Source of the DNA: Selaginella moellendorffii | Lineage: Eukaryota > Streptophyta > Lycopodiopsida > Selaginellales > Selaginellaceae | Length of the DNA stretch: 64,000 bases | NCBI RefSeq assembly: GCF_000143415.4 | Contig: NW_003314335.1 | Location: 908,930 to 972,929, forward strand | Reading direction: 5' to 3' | Shown: in pieces, positions 9,671-20,007 of the stretch | How positions within the stretch are numbered: the stretch's first letter is position 1 | Layout: each line of letters begins with the position of its first letter | Made by a program: the position numbers and the translations under genes | Notes under the pieces: model-generated | The model's database searches: none | What the model saw: only the letters and a program-made list of their open reading frames with translations | What the model was told of the DNA's origin: nothing

Positions 9671-11268
9671 GATTCTATGCTATTTGTGGTTGTTGTACTT
9701 GATGTTCAATGTCCATAAGGTGTAGAGCAAGAGCTACCTTCTCTTGATAAGGTTCACAAGGCTCAAAAGATTGAACTATAGATTCGAAGGCTTCAAGATG
9801 GGTTTGAGAATCTTGTATCATTTGCTGATGATTTGCCATTTTGGCATTTACATTCTCAATATCACCTTAAGGATAGCCTTCTTTATTTTATGGGGACAGA
9901 TCCTGATGTGTGAGACAAAAAATCCCTAGGCTATCGGATAGGTTCATCCCTAAGAATACTTGTTAAGGCATGATAGAAAGTGCAAAGCTATCCTCCTGGT
10001 CTGGAGGAGAATGACTAAAGTAGAATGGAAAAATTAGTCGCTTACATGATGATCATTTACGGCTGGTGGTGCCTTCCGTCTTTATTCCACAGTTTCTCCA
10101 TGCCTACCATGATTCTCCTGTTTTAGGCAGGCATATGGGATATCGTTGTGTGACCAAAAAGCTGCACATGTATTTTTATTAGCCAGAGATGTAATATAAT
10201 ATTATCTGGTATATGCGTAGCTGCATTTGGTGCTAAGCTTGTAATACTCCCCCTCGTGCTGTGGAAGAAGGATTGGAGTCAATTGCAATTTTCCGTCCAT
10301 TTGAGTTGGTGGCATTTGATCTTATGGGACCTTTTCCATGATCAACTGCTTGCAATGAATATATTATTATTGCTTCTAACTCTTTGACTCATTGGGTGGA
10401 TGTTGGTGCTCTTGGTAGCGCCTCTACAACTGCTATTGGATACTTCCTCTTCAAGCGAGTGGTGTTCCAGCAATTTTGTCCAAAGCGGATTCTTTCGGAT
10501 AATGGCATTTATGGCTGAGGCATTTCATGTTTTGATATCTCGATTGGGGATATGCCACACTTTCACGAGTATTTATCATCCACAGTTAAACAATTTGGCA
10601 GAATAGCTCATTTAGACATTCAAAAGAATGATCATGAAGTACGTGAACTTTTAGCATTCGGATTGAGATAGTTATTTGCCATCTCTTCGGTATACATATG
10701 TCATAGGGGTGTAGAGTTCTGTTAGTGCTTCACTATATAAATTTTTATATGGTCATAATCCAATATTACTAATAGAGTTAAGTTTACCTTCACGATTGCC
10801 ATGAGTTGCTGATGCTAAGTTGTGTAATTAGTATTTAATGAGCAATATTCCACTTGTGCGAGTAGAGTCTACCGAACACTTAAGCCGCATACAATTGGGA
10901 CAACAATAGCGCTACAACTCCTATCATCATCCACCAGCAAAATATAAAATGGATAACTTAGTATTAATCTATTTTCCCCATCTTATAGTATGTGGTTTAT
11001 CTAAGGGGCTCCTTTCTTAGTGGAAAGGACCATATCAAGTGTTAAGGCAAGTTGGATCACAAGTTTATGAAGTTTAGCATGATATCTAGCATGCCAATCC
11101 TCCAGAAATTGTGCATATGCAATGGTTAAAACACTTTGTACAAAGGGATCAGAAAGAACTAATACCACCTATAGATCTGCCAATGCCTCCTCTTGATGTT
11201 CCTCTAAGTCTTGGTCTATCTATAAGAGAACCTTGATGGTCTTCCATTATTCCGAGAGGAGGGGATGA
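9671..11268 (+). pseudogene. integrase remains of outer gypsy element
   Basis: The outer polyprotein resumes after the inner insertion. Recognisable pieces are FLHAYHDSPVLGRHMGY (zinc-binding N-terminus, about 10090-10140), FELVAFDLMGPF (first Asp of the catalytic core, about 10300), RILSDNGI (second Asp, about 10490), a lost Glu region, and a GPF-like WKGPYQVLRQVGSQVYEV near 11020-11070. Numerous stops interrupt it. A purine-rich tract (AGAGGAGGGGATGA) lies just before the LTR at 11269. Confidence 0.7.
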
Positions 11269-11443
11269 TGTGAAATCCAAGTGTATGGCTACTATGCCAT
11301 ATACTAATATTAGTATAGTGGAATTTTGGTAGCTGTCAGATTGATTTTAATTTGGACCACTCGCTCTGTATATAAGCTAGGGTTTTTGGGTTAATTCATA
11401 TGCACATTTTTTGTATTCCCTTTTCATATTCTATGCACTCACA
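11269..11443 (+). repeat. 3' LTR of outer gypsy element
   Basis: TGTGAAATCC to CTCACA, colinear with 873-1048 with many substitutions. The terminal bases form an inverted TGTGA/TCACA. Confidence 0.8.
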
Positions 11444-11890
11444 ATATTATAAATTAATAATCCAAAAAAACTACCTTGTATTTTCTTATTTAATTAAAAT
11501 AATGATTGTGTGGATATTTATTATTAATAATTTGATCGTATACACAATTATCATGCAAAGTAGTAAGTTTTTAATAGTTTTCTGCACTGTATAGCAATGC
11601 TTTGGTTCTTTTTACATAAAGGAATATGTAAAGTAATTCTTTTGTGCAAATAGACCAAAAATTTAGAGCAGATATGCATTGCTCCTCAAAGCTTTACTTT
11701 TCATCTTGGATATTTACTTCCACAAATTTATGAGTAAACAAAACATTACATAAGCACAATGCCTACTGCAAAAATTTAAGGGCGATGACACTATTATACA
11801 TAGTGAGTACTTGCACAGCAAATGCTGGGTGGTTTACAAAGAGGTGGACACAAGGAGAGTCTTCGACTAGATAAAGAGGCACAATGTTGT
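11444..11890. other. AT-rich spacer
   Basis: AT-rich sequence between the gypsy LTR and the PPR relic. No coding or structural signal was recognised. Confidence 0.4.
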
Positions 11891-11891
11891 C

Positions 11892-12301
11892 TTGTGGACA
11901 ACGCTGATGCTTGGATACGTCCAGGCAGAGCAAGCACCAGCTGCACTGGATCTCTTCTCGCAGATGCAACAAGTCCAAGGCCTGGTACCCAACACTCCAA
12001 CTTGTGCTACCGTGCAGAAGCTCCATGGGCCTGCAAGAGCTCCACAGCTCTCGAGACTAGAAGGGCCATCCACCAGCAAATCTGTCACACCGAGATGAAA
12101 GCCAAGGTGGTTGTCGTGAATTCTCTGCTGGGCTTCTACGGATGGTGTGACTGCATGGAAGAATCTCGCAAAGTTTTTGACTCGAAGGCCAGCACAAGAT
12201 GCAATGCCGTGACTTGGAACACAATCATCGCCAGCTACTACCACCAGGGAGACGTAGCCTCGGCTCTCAGGATCTTCGAGAGGATGGAGGATCATTGGTA
12301 G
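11892..12301 (+). pseudogene. PPR (PLS-class) gene fragment
   Basis: Two frames hold successive PPR motifs. The first reads TTLMLGYVQAEQAPAALDLF from 11892. The second reads VVVNSLLGFYGWCDCMEESR and then AVTWNTIIASYYHQGDVASA up to 12300, where a TAG follows ERMEDHW. A frameshift near 12010-12040 separates them. The pattern (about 35-residue helical repeats with W-N/W-T starts) is that of land-plant PLS-class PPR proteins that bind organellar RNA. No start region, E or DYW domain is present, so this is a relic. Confidence 0.65.
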
Positions 12302-13371
12302 CATACTTTAGCTTCCCCTCCTTTGACAGCTCAAAGTACTCCCTCGATGCCTTCAAGTCACACACACCTTCAGGTCTTTGCATCACCCACACCTGCTACC
12401 ATGGTGCCAGTCAGCTCCAAGATTTGAGCATAGCCCAACTCTTCATTTCTGGCACACTCTCCCACTAGCCCTACCTGTGGTGTTGCTCACGCACTGCACC
12501 CAAGCAAGTTGATCCAGAAAGGAGTCTAGATTGTATGCCTGACTACCATTCTACTTGCCCCTATTATCCTCATGAGCACCTCCTCTAGGAGCTTACAGGT
12601 GCATAAACTCTCATAGGAATGCCCACACAACCACGTCCAAGAAAAGCAACCATGGAGCCTTAGGAGTGCATGGTGTAACCATGCCCTCTTCCCTTCCTGA
12701 CCACACATGCATCCCACTCATTGGCTGCCACAACATTGAGTCAATATTCCCACTAACCATAACCACTAGCCCTGGCCCGGGCCTAAGGTGGCCTCCCCTT
12801 CCTAAGAACCATGGCTTTCGAGGCTGCCTCGAGCCCAGGATCGGACGGCTGTGGGGGTCTAGGCCCTTCATTCTTACTATTATAGATTCTTCCGGCAGAT
12901 TAAAGAATATCCCAGAATAGTCCTAAACCGGATATTCATCCATGTGGCATTTGACGGCACTGTCAATGATTCAAATATCTGGCAGTTTTTCTTATATTAG
13001 CGCTTGCCTGGATCCAAGGCAACCTTAGAAGAACAGGAGCTTGTTTTCTTCCATGGTGCCATGCTAGCTTTGTCTTGAGAAAAGAGAAGGAAAATGTTGC
13101 TAGAGAAATTAGGCACAAAATGATGAGGAAATTCCTTCATGTTTTACCCTGAAAGTGACTCGGATTTTATAGATAGTGACCACTAACTAATGCTGTAAAA
13201 TTTTCAAATTTTTCAAAATCATACCAGCTCAATTTCTGTTGGTTTAATTCCATTTTGTATCAACGACGGCCTAGCCATTCTCTCAATATCTAGGTCAGGG
13301 CTATCATTGGAGAGTCGCAATTCTTGTTTGATCGATCGTGCAGCCAAATTTGTGTGCACAATTCTCACAAT
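12302..13371. other. unassigned repeat-like DNA
   Basis: No intact gene. Parts read on the minus strand look like decayed coding sequence (glycine- and arginine-rich around 12600-12870) but no domain can be named. Confidence 0.3.
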
Positions 13372-13396
13372 TCTCTCTCTCTCTCTCTCTCTCTCT
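13372..13396. repeat. (TC)n microsatellite
   Basis: About 12 uninterrupted TC units. Confidence 0.9.
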
Positions 13397-13645
13397 ATAT
13401 GGGATGCTTAATCACCAAATAGATTGCAAGGATGAGCTCCAGCCCTAGGCTTTCGATCTTGTAGTTTCAGCATTCTCCATCCACTGCTGCCATAGCAAAG
13501 AGAGAGAAGAAGAATAGGAGAAAGAAGAGGAAGAAGTTGGACCAAGTATGGCTGCATTTCATTCTTGCCTTGCCACAAACTCCATATAGAGATCAAGATG
13601 ATGCTTTTCCCATGGATTTTACAGGGTGAACCATGGCTAGGAGGG

Positions 13646-13761
13646 AGTGATGCTTCACCTCCAAATGCACAAGAGGATGCTTCACTGCTAGACAAGAGGA
13701 CATAGTGATGCTTCACCTCCAAATGCACAAGAGGATGCTTCATTGCTAGACAAGAGGACAC
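13646..13761. repeat. 58-bp tandem duplication
   Basis: Two adjacent 58-bp copies, 13646-13703 and 13704-13761, nearly identical. Each unit itself contains GATGCTTCA twice. It lies in non-coding DNA. Confidence 0.85.
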
Positions 13762-14774
13762 AGCTGGATGCTTTTAGCAGTGACAAGGTGCTAAATTTCT
13801 TTTGTATAATCTTACATATGGTGATTGTTATGGATTGACTATATGCTGGAGTATTTCATCCAGCAAGAGCCTATCAAAGTGCTACTTGATGATCCTCATC
13901 GAAAGTCATTTACTACCACACAAGTAGTACTATAGTGTCCAGATACGCTCCTAGAGTGTGGCACACCAAGGGAGTTTGCCATGTAAAATATTTCAGTTTT
14001 ATTTTGCCATAATGAATGCTTTTGTAGATTTGTAATGCTTTCCAACATGCATGAGAAATGGAGGAAGTACCTACATGATCAGTAGCTCTGGAAATAGACA
14101 ATCAAAGTCCATAAACAACATATTAAGGAGATGCCTAAAAATTAGCAAGTCAAGTTCTTAGACCGTAAGCATTATTAGTCAAAACCTAGTGTCATTCATT
14201 TTGCATGTGATCATATGCTTACTCTGTGGAGGGGAAATCCATAAACACCAAAACGAGTGAGCACGGAGAAACCATTGCTGCCTAGGGACTTGATCCTCCT
14301 TATGCTCCAGTGTTAATTACCATCATGGCCATCTGAAGGTTCATCCTCCTTGGCATAGGCTTCTTTGACAATGTTATCGTTGCTCTCCACCACACCACCA
14401 CTTACTCTTTGCTTTCCACCAAGTCCTCTATTATATTTTGTCTCTCTTGATTGATATAAGGGTTTCCACCCCTCCCAAGTTTTAGGATTATTTCTAATCC
14501 CTCACTAATTAATTATACTTAGTCTAAAACAAAGGGAAGCCCATGATCTTGACTTTATCTCGGTCACGAGCACACTCTAGCCCTTTAACACACTCTCTAT
14601 ATAGAAGTCAATCATAATCTCTCGCACCTAATCTTCACATAGAGGAAGCAACAAATCAACCTATGGGAGTAGCCAATTTAATGACATTGAAGACTGCAAT
14701 AGCTTTTTTGGGTGAGTGTCCTCAAATGTCTATGAAACCCATTCGGATTTATATCCTGGCAATGTAGAATAGTC
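13762..14774. other. spacer without recognised genes
   Basis: Moderately AT-rich DNA between the tandem duplication and the hAT element. No domain, RNA or ordered repeat was recognised. Confidence 0.35.
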
Positions 14775-17211
14775 ATAGTTGCAGCTAGATATGCAAACGT
14801 TCCAAAGTGTCGACGTTTAAATACCGTTTAAAACGTTTTTTTCAGGACAATCCAATGTTTATATGTTAAAGCCTAAAATGATTAAGAAAACACTAATATT
14901 TACTAAAGAAACTTTAATCTGATATTAAGTTTATAAAACCTAACCGAATAACATTCTAAAACAAATGAAAGAAGAAGTCGTTTTAGTCGTCTTCTGATTC
15001 CGAATCATCTTCCATTCCTTCATCGATGCTAAACTCCTCAGCAGCCTAATTTGGTTCCTCAAAAGCTTCTTGCAGATCCAAAATCCTCTTCTAATGAGGC
15101 TCTAACTCTAGCTTGTTTATATCAATCTCCAGCATCCTCAAACCTTCACTCTCTAGCTTCTGAGCAACCCGCAAGTTTGTGCAAATGTAAACCAACTTCT
15201 CAGCATTTTTGGGAAGCAAGCGGGACTTGCACTTTGTTTGTATCAAGCTCCATGAGCTTCAATTCTTCTCGCATGGAGAAGCGCAAACAACCTAGCTTAA
15301 AATCCAGAGAGCCATGCGACATAGATCAGGCATCTCTAAACCAAAAGAACTCCACCAGGTTACTAGAAACTTTCTGGTCTCCCGATCCTTGGCAACAAGT
15401 AACCTCATTTGCTGTCCAAGCTGTTGCCGAAAACTCTCAAATTGTGCCTGCAATCTCAACTGCAAGTCCAGATCACCTCCATTATAAACATGCATATACT
15501 CCAACCAGTTCCCGCATGCCTCATTGTCCAGCTTGTCATTCTCTAGGTTATCCCCCAGAAACAAAGGATGAAGAGCAAAAGCAGCTCCATGAATGATATT
15601 GTGCATTTTATACCACCTTGCCTCCTTCAGATTGTGTGATTCAAGTAGGAAATCCTTGATTTGACCCACTTCCTCATGTGCATAAATTCCGTTTCGAGCT
15701 CCCTCATCCATCTTCTCGATCAGCCAATCAACAGCTTCAAAGATGAGGCCTGAAGTTGCCCCCTCCCGATCAGCAAGCCGAAGAACTCGAAGTAAAGGTC
15801 CAAGCAAAATTAACAAATTCTCGCACTGCTCCCAGAACGAGTCATTGAGAACATGAGATCGCAGCTCCAAGCCCTTTGGCTTCTTAGACCAGTCAAGTCA
15901 CTCCCATTCTTGGCTCACCACCATTCTTCGAAGCCCAGAGAGATTCGTGGTCTCCAAAAGTTGAGACATCACGAGAAAAATATAAGCAAACCTCGTGGTC
16001 ACAGGCTTTATCAAGTCCCGTTTGCAGAAAGTTCTATAAAGAGCTAGAACCCATGGCTTTGAGGTGATGAAGGTAACTGTCTTCACACAACCATCGACAA
16101 AAGGCTGCACCCAAGACAGAGCTCCAATATCTCCAAACAGCAAGTCCATAACGTGGCAAACGCAGCGAATGTGTACAATCTGTGGAAACTTCTACTGCAA
16201 AAGCTCCCCCATGACCACACAGTTGCTTGCATTGTCCGTCACCACCTGCACAATGTTTTCCACACCAACCTTGGCAATCACTTGTTTCAGCTGCTCAAAC
16301 AACCATGCTCCCGTTTTCTTCGTGTTCTTGCTGTCCACAGCCTTCAGGAAAATTGAGCCTCTCACAGAACTGACCATGAAGTTGATAAGAGACCACTTCT
16401 TGATATCAGACCAGCCATCTGTGAAAATGGTACAACCATATGTCCTCCAACTTAGCCGCACATCTTCAAGCTTTTTTTGAACATTGTTGTAGATTCGCTG
16501 TAGCTCAGTTGTCCGCAACTTCTCATATCCCATGAGGTTGTCAATCGCTAGATGCCCCACTTTTGCGGCAAATTTCAGCATTCTCTTCAAGTTGTCTCTT
16601 TGGATTGTGTTGAAGGAGATGTTCTCGGCAAAGAAGAACTCTGCAACAGCATCATCCAGTGCCTAAGCCAAAGCAGTATCAAAAAATGTCACCAAATTTC
16701 CATCTAAGGATCTGCGTTTCGCTGCTCTACTTGTCCCAGCACTGGACCAGTTCTCTGTGCTTGCCACCATAGATTCTGCTGGCCCCCCTAAACCCTGTGT
16801 GGCTTGCTGCAGCAGATGCCTATCATCGGCATCTGCTGGGTCTGCTAGCTCGAAATCAAAAAAACTGCTGCGAGCTTTTTTAAGAACCTCATGAAGGATC
16901 TCCCTCATTGCCTTGCATGTTTTCACACCTCTTGCCCGAAGTCCAGCAAGATGTGCTCGCACTCGGTCTGCTCCCCCAGTGTGAATCTCATGACAATACT
17001 TATATGTCCAATGCCACTCTACTCGTATCACATGCTTCCAGCTCCAACATTCACGGTGTCCTCCAATTCCTGTCATGACCCTGAAGAAACCCTAAAGAAA
17101 CCTTTGTCTCTTTTCGCAAATAGTGCAAACGCATTAGGAGTTTAGAATGGCATTTTTGAACGCGTTTAAAATGTTACGTTTTTTAAGTTTCACACGTTTT
17201 CTAGCAACTAT
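14775..17211 (-). mobile_element. hAT-family DNA transposon, decayed
   Basis: The coding part is a hAT transposase (see 14983-17076). The flanks carry an imperfect inverted match: ATAGTTGCAGCTAG at 14775-14788 against CTAGCAACTAT at 17201-17211. Inside each, related AACGTTT/AAACG-rich sequence occurs in inverted orientation. I take these as approximate terminal inverted repeats. An 8-bp target duplication could not be identified, so the exact ends are uncertain. Confidence 0.55.
14983..17076 (-). pseudogene. hAT transposase (BED / DUF659 / dimerisation)
   Basis: A single reading frame of about 697 codons runs from ATG 17076 to TAA 14985-14983 with no indel but seven internal stops (16663, 16189, 15895, 15289, 15259, 15091, 15046; five are TAG). 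The N-terminus has a degenerate BED-finger-like segment (RVAHL-type, GVKTCKAMREILHE). The middle matches the DUF659 transposase region (IFTDGWSDIKKWSLINFMV; VVTDNASNCVVMGELL; IRCVCHVMDLLFGDIG). The C-terminus has the hAT dimerisation signature (CASPCEKN-stop-SSWSLI; KLVYICTNLRVAQ), where Trp of the usual xNWS motif is replaced by TGA. Confidence 0.85.
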
Positions 17212-17574
17212 TCAATCTGAATAGTTCTGATTGTAGCATCTGGAAGGAAGTAATTGCAAACAGTAACTTTTCTTTTTGGACTTTTTCTGTGAAGTGCAAT
17301 CTTACATAGTTCTTTCAGGAAGAGAGCATAGTTGATATCCTCCAACTTGAGCTTATAAGGAAAACCTTTACGTGCGGCTGCATAAGTATGCACACACCTT
17401 GTTAGATAACTCATTCCATATCTCTCACTTATTTGTCCATTTTTCCATCCTTCAAGCAAACACTTCTCACATTCAACACATGGATGACAATGTATGTGGA
17501 TACCTGGAACCCAAACTAACACTTCATTTATGAATGCAATATACTACAACTCTTCCAAACAAGATTCTAAGGAG
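17212..17574. other. spacer, no recognised gene
   Basis: A cysteine-containing open frame on the minus strand (17208-17522, about 104 codons) shows no family I recognise and has no neighbouring exon. I do not call it a gene. Confidence 0.3.
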
Positions 17575-18005
17575 ATTTGTAGTGCATTCTATCTCTTTCC
17601 CCTTAAGCCAATTAGAAAAGGGGCAATTGCTTGATAAGAGAGCCTTTAGTGGCTATTTTATCCCCATTTATCCCCCAAGAATCCAAGGATCCATGATAAT
17701 AATATATCCAAATCTCATCCCATGATCATATGCATTACATTCACCCCCCCACATTACATATCTTGCTTAAGGGTATATTATATTTTTAAGTAGCCACTAA
17801 TCAATAGAAATTGAATCAGTGCCATTTGCTTTGATACTACATATAGCACACCCTATCTCTCTCCCCGTAAGCTAATTGAAAAAGGGGCACTTGCTTAATA
17901 AGAGAACCCTTAGTGGTTATTTTATCCCTATTTATCCCCCAAGATTCCAAAGATCCACAATGACAGTATATTCAAATCTCATCCCATGATCACATGCACT
18001 ATAAG
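17575..18005. repeat. ~165-bp direct repeat spaced 264 bp apart
   Basis: 17575-17741 and 17839-18005 are colinear diverged copies (CTATCTCTTTCCCC..., TTTATCCCCCAAGA..., CATCCCATGATCA...). The constant 264-bp offset indicates a tandem duplication or two copies of a short repeat family. Confidence 0.75.
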
Positions 18006-18225
18006 ATTGAACAATATTTTTTGGGAAATTTTGCAGCACCTCTAAGTTAAATAGTCTCTGTCTAAATGGATATGCCTATCATGGTGTTTAGAATGATGGT
18101 TGAGAATCAGACCAATAGCAAATTGGTCCATGAAAGGATTTTTATTATAGTTTGTGGAAGGAAATTTAAGTTGGACCTTTAATTATATATTATTATATTA
18201 TAGAAAGCTGTATTTTAAAAAAATC

Positions 18226-18402
18226 TGCTGAGTGCATAGAATATAGAAAGGGAATACAGAAAATGTGCATATCATTTACCCCAAAAACCCTAGCTTATAT
18301 ACAAGAGCGAGTAGTCGAAATTGAAACCAAACTAACGGCTACTAAAATCTCACTATGTTAATATTAGTATACAGCATCATAACTGTACACTTGGACCTCA
18401 TA
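18226..18402 (-). repeat. 3' LTR of the deleted gypsy derivative
   Basis: Inverted, aligned over its length with 873-1048 and 11269-11443. The end base pair TGTGA has changed to TATGA. Confidence 0.75.
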
Positions 18403-19215
18403 TGATCCCCTCCTCTTGGAATAATGGAAAATTGTCAAGGTTCTCTTATTGATGTGCTAGGATCTGGAAGAATATGTAAACAACTAAATTTTCCATTCTA
18501 CTTTAGTCACTTAACCTCACCTCTGACCACTTGGAGGAGTCTTATTCACAACCTCCATAAGTCCCATTCAGGACTTGGGGCTTGCTAACCCCGAGAATGG
18601 CATCCATGCCACTCAACCTTTGCACTTGATCCAAGTGCTCCACATGTCCGATCCCATGACCGACACCCTAAAGTACCACCGACCTCTCAGCCTGTTACGC
18701 TAAGGCCATGCCTATTTACCTTGGTCAAACCACATGTTGTAAAATTGGGAAAACAAACTAACACCAAGTCATTTGCTTTGTGCTCTACAAATGTATGATG
18801 ATGGGAGTTGTAACGCTATTATTGTCCCACTTGTACATGGCCTAGGTGTTCAGTAAACTTTGTTGAGACAAGTGGAAGAATGTTTGTCAAATACTAATCC
18901 CATGATCTAGCATTTGCAATTCGTAGCAATCATAAAGGTAAACCCAACTCTATTGACAATATTGGATCATGACCATATAAGAGTTTGTATGGTGAAGCAC
19001 TAACTCTTTCCTATAGTGAAGGAAAGAACAAAAAAAAAAGAAATGAAAAAAGCTAGAAGGAAAGAGAAATCTAGACAATAAATTTAAATCAAAATCCCAA
19101 AAGGAAATAACAAAGAAAAGGAAATGGAAAAAGTTAAATCTAGACAATGCAAAAGTTAGATCTAAACCAAAATCCCAAATCAAGAACAATCAAAGATGCC
19201 CTTCACTTCCACCAA

Positions 19216-19374
19216 TATTAATGCATGGAATATGGAAAGGGAATATAAAAAATGTGCATATCAATTAATCCATACAAGAATGAGTGGTCCAAATTAAAAC
19301 CAATCCACGGCTACCAAAATCCCACTACATTAATATTAATATACAATATCATAACTGTACACTTTGACATCACA
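19216..19374 (-). repeat. 5' LTR of the deleted gypsy derivative
   Basis: It lacks about 15 bp around the TATA/AGGGTTTT segment present in the other LTRs. On the minus strand it is followed by TGGTGGAAGTGAAGGGC, a possible primer site starting with TGG. Confidence 0.7.
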
Positions 19375-20007
19375 TTGTGTGCTTTAATCTTATGTATTAA
19401 TCTAATTAATCACTTGAAAGCTTATAACTTTAAACAAATCTTATTGAATATCAACCATTAGATGGTAGAATAGACTAGAATATACTAGAAGTGTTTAAAA
19501 AAGCTTATGTTTATAAAATATAAAGACAAGATTAATCTAAATGAAAAATAACCATTATATGGTAGAATATCCAAAAATATCCTAAATATATTCATTACTT
19601 TACAAGAAAACCAAAAAACAATCCCTCACTCGATCAAACAGTGCATAGCATGTTTATTTTCTAATTTGCCAGCCCAAAGTTTCACATGGTAAGGTGTATC
19701 CTCTCCCTATTACCTTATTAAATTACTTAATATTTTATGCTTTAAAAGATATAACCATTTAACAATACATGTTCCATACAATGCTTGGTTTTATTTATTC
19801 TTTTATAAAATATTTTCAACCGTTAGACTCAGGAATATCCAACTCTAAGAATATTCACTTGCAGTTCCTTTTATCCTCCAAGAGACAAAAAAAAACCGGA
19901 GCCTCACTGAAAAAGCAATGCAGCAAAATTAGGCCTTCATTGCACCTAACCTCATAGTCGACCGAGTGCGTAGAGCAGCACAGCTTACTGGCGTTTGATC
20001 CTTCGTA
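19375..20007. other. AT-rich spacer
   Basis: AT-rich DNA with no gene recognised. The right edge is the stop of the next gene. Confidence 0.4.

Larger units (their letters stand above)
873..11443 (+). mobile_element. old Ty3/gypsy LTR retrotransposon (outer element)
   Basis: Two related LTRs of about 175 bp, 873-1048 and 11269-11443, bound the element; both begin TGTGA and the right copy ends TCACA. Order inside is gag, reverse transcriptase, RNase H, integrase, then a purine-rich tract just before the right LTR, as in Ty3/gypsy. All coding parts are broken by many stops. The two LTRs differ at roughly 30 of 175 positions by eye, so the insertion is old. No clear 5-bp target duplication remains (CATAC left, ATATT right). 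A second element is inserted at 4205-9670 inside its polyprotein. Confidence 0.85.
18226..19374 (-). mobile_element. internally deleted relative of the outer gypsy element
   Basis: Two inverted LTR copies related to 873-1048 flank about 0.8 kb. On the minus strand the 5' LTR is 19374-19216 (TGTGATGTC...) and the 3' LTR is 18402-18226. The sequence next to the 3' LTR reads as the same purine tract (AAGAGGAGGGG). Internal pieces match the outer element's 5' leader (near 19020-19190) and its 3' coding end (near 18480-18520 and 18780-18870). Most of gag-pol is missing, so it is a deletion derivative that could move only in trans. Confidence 0.75.

Noticed and set aside
13372-13396. TC run as a regulatory GAGA element
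   Set aside because: No gene starts nearby; treated as a plain microsatellite.
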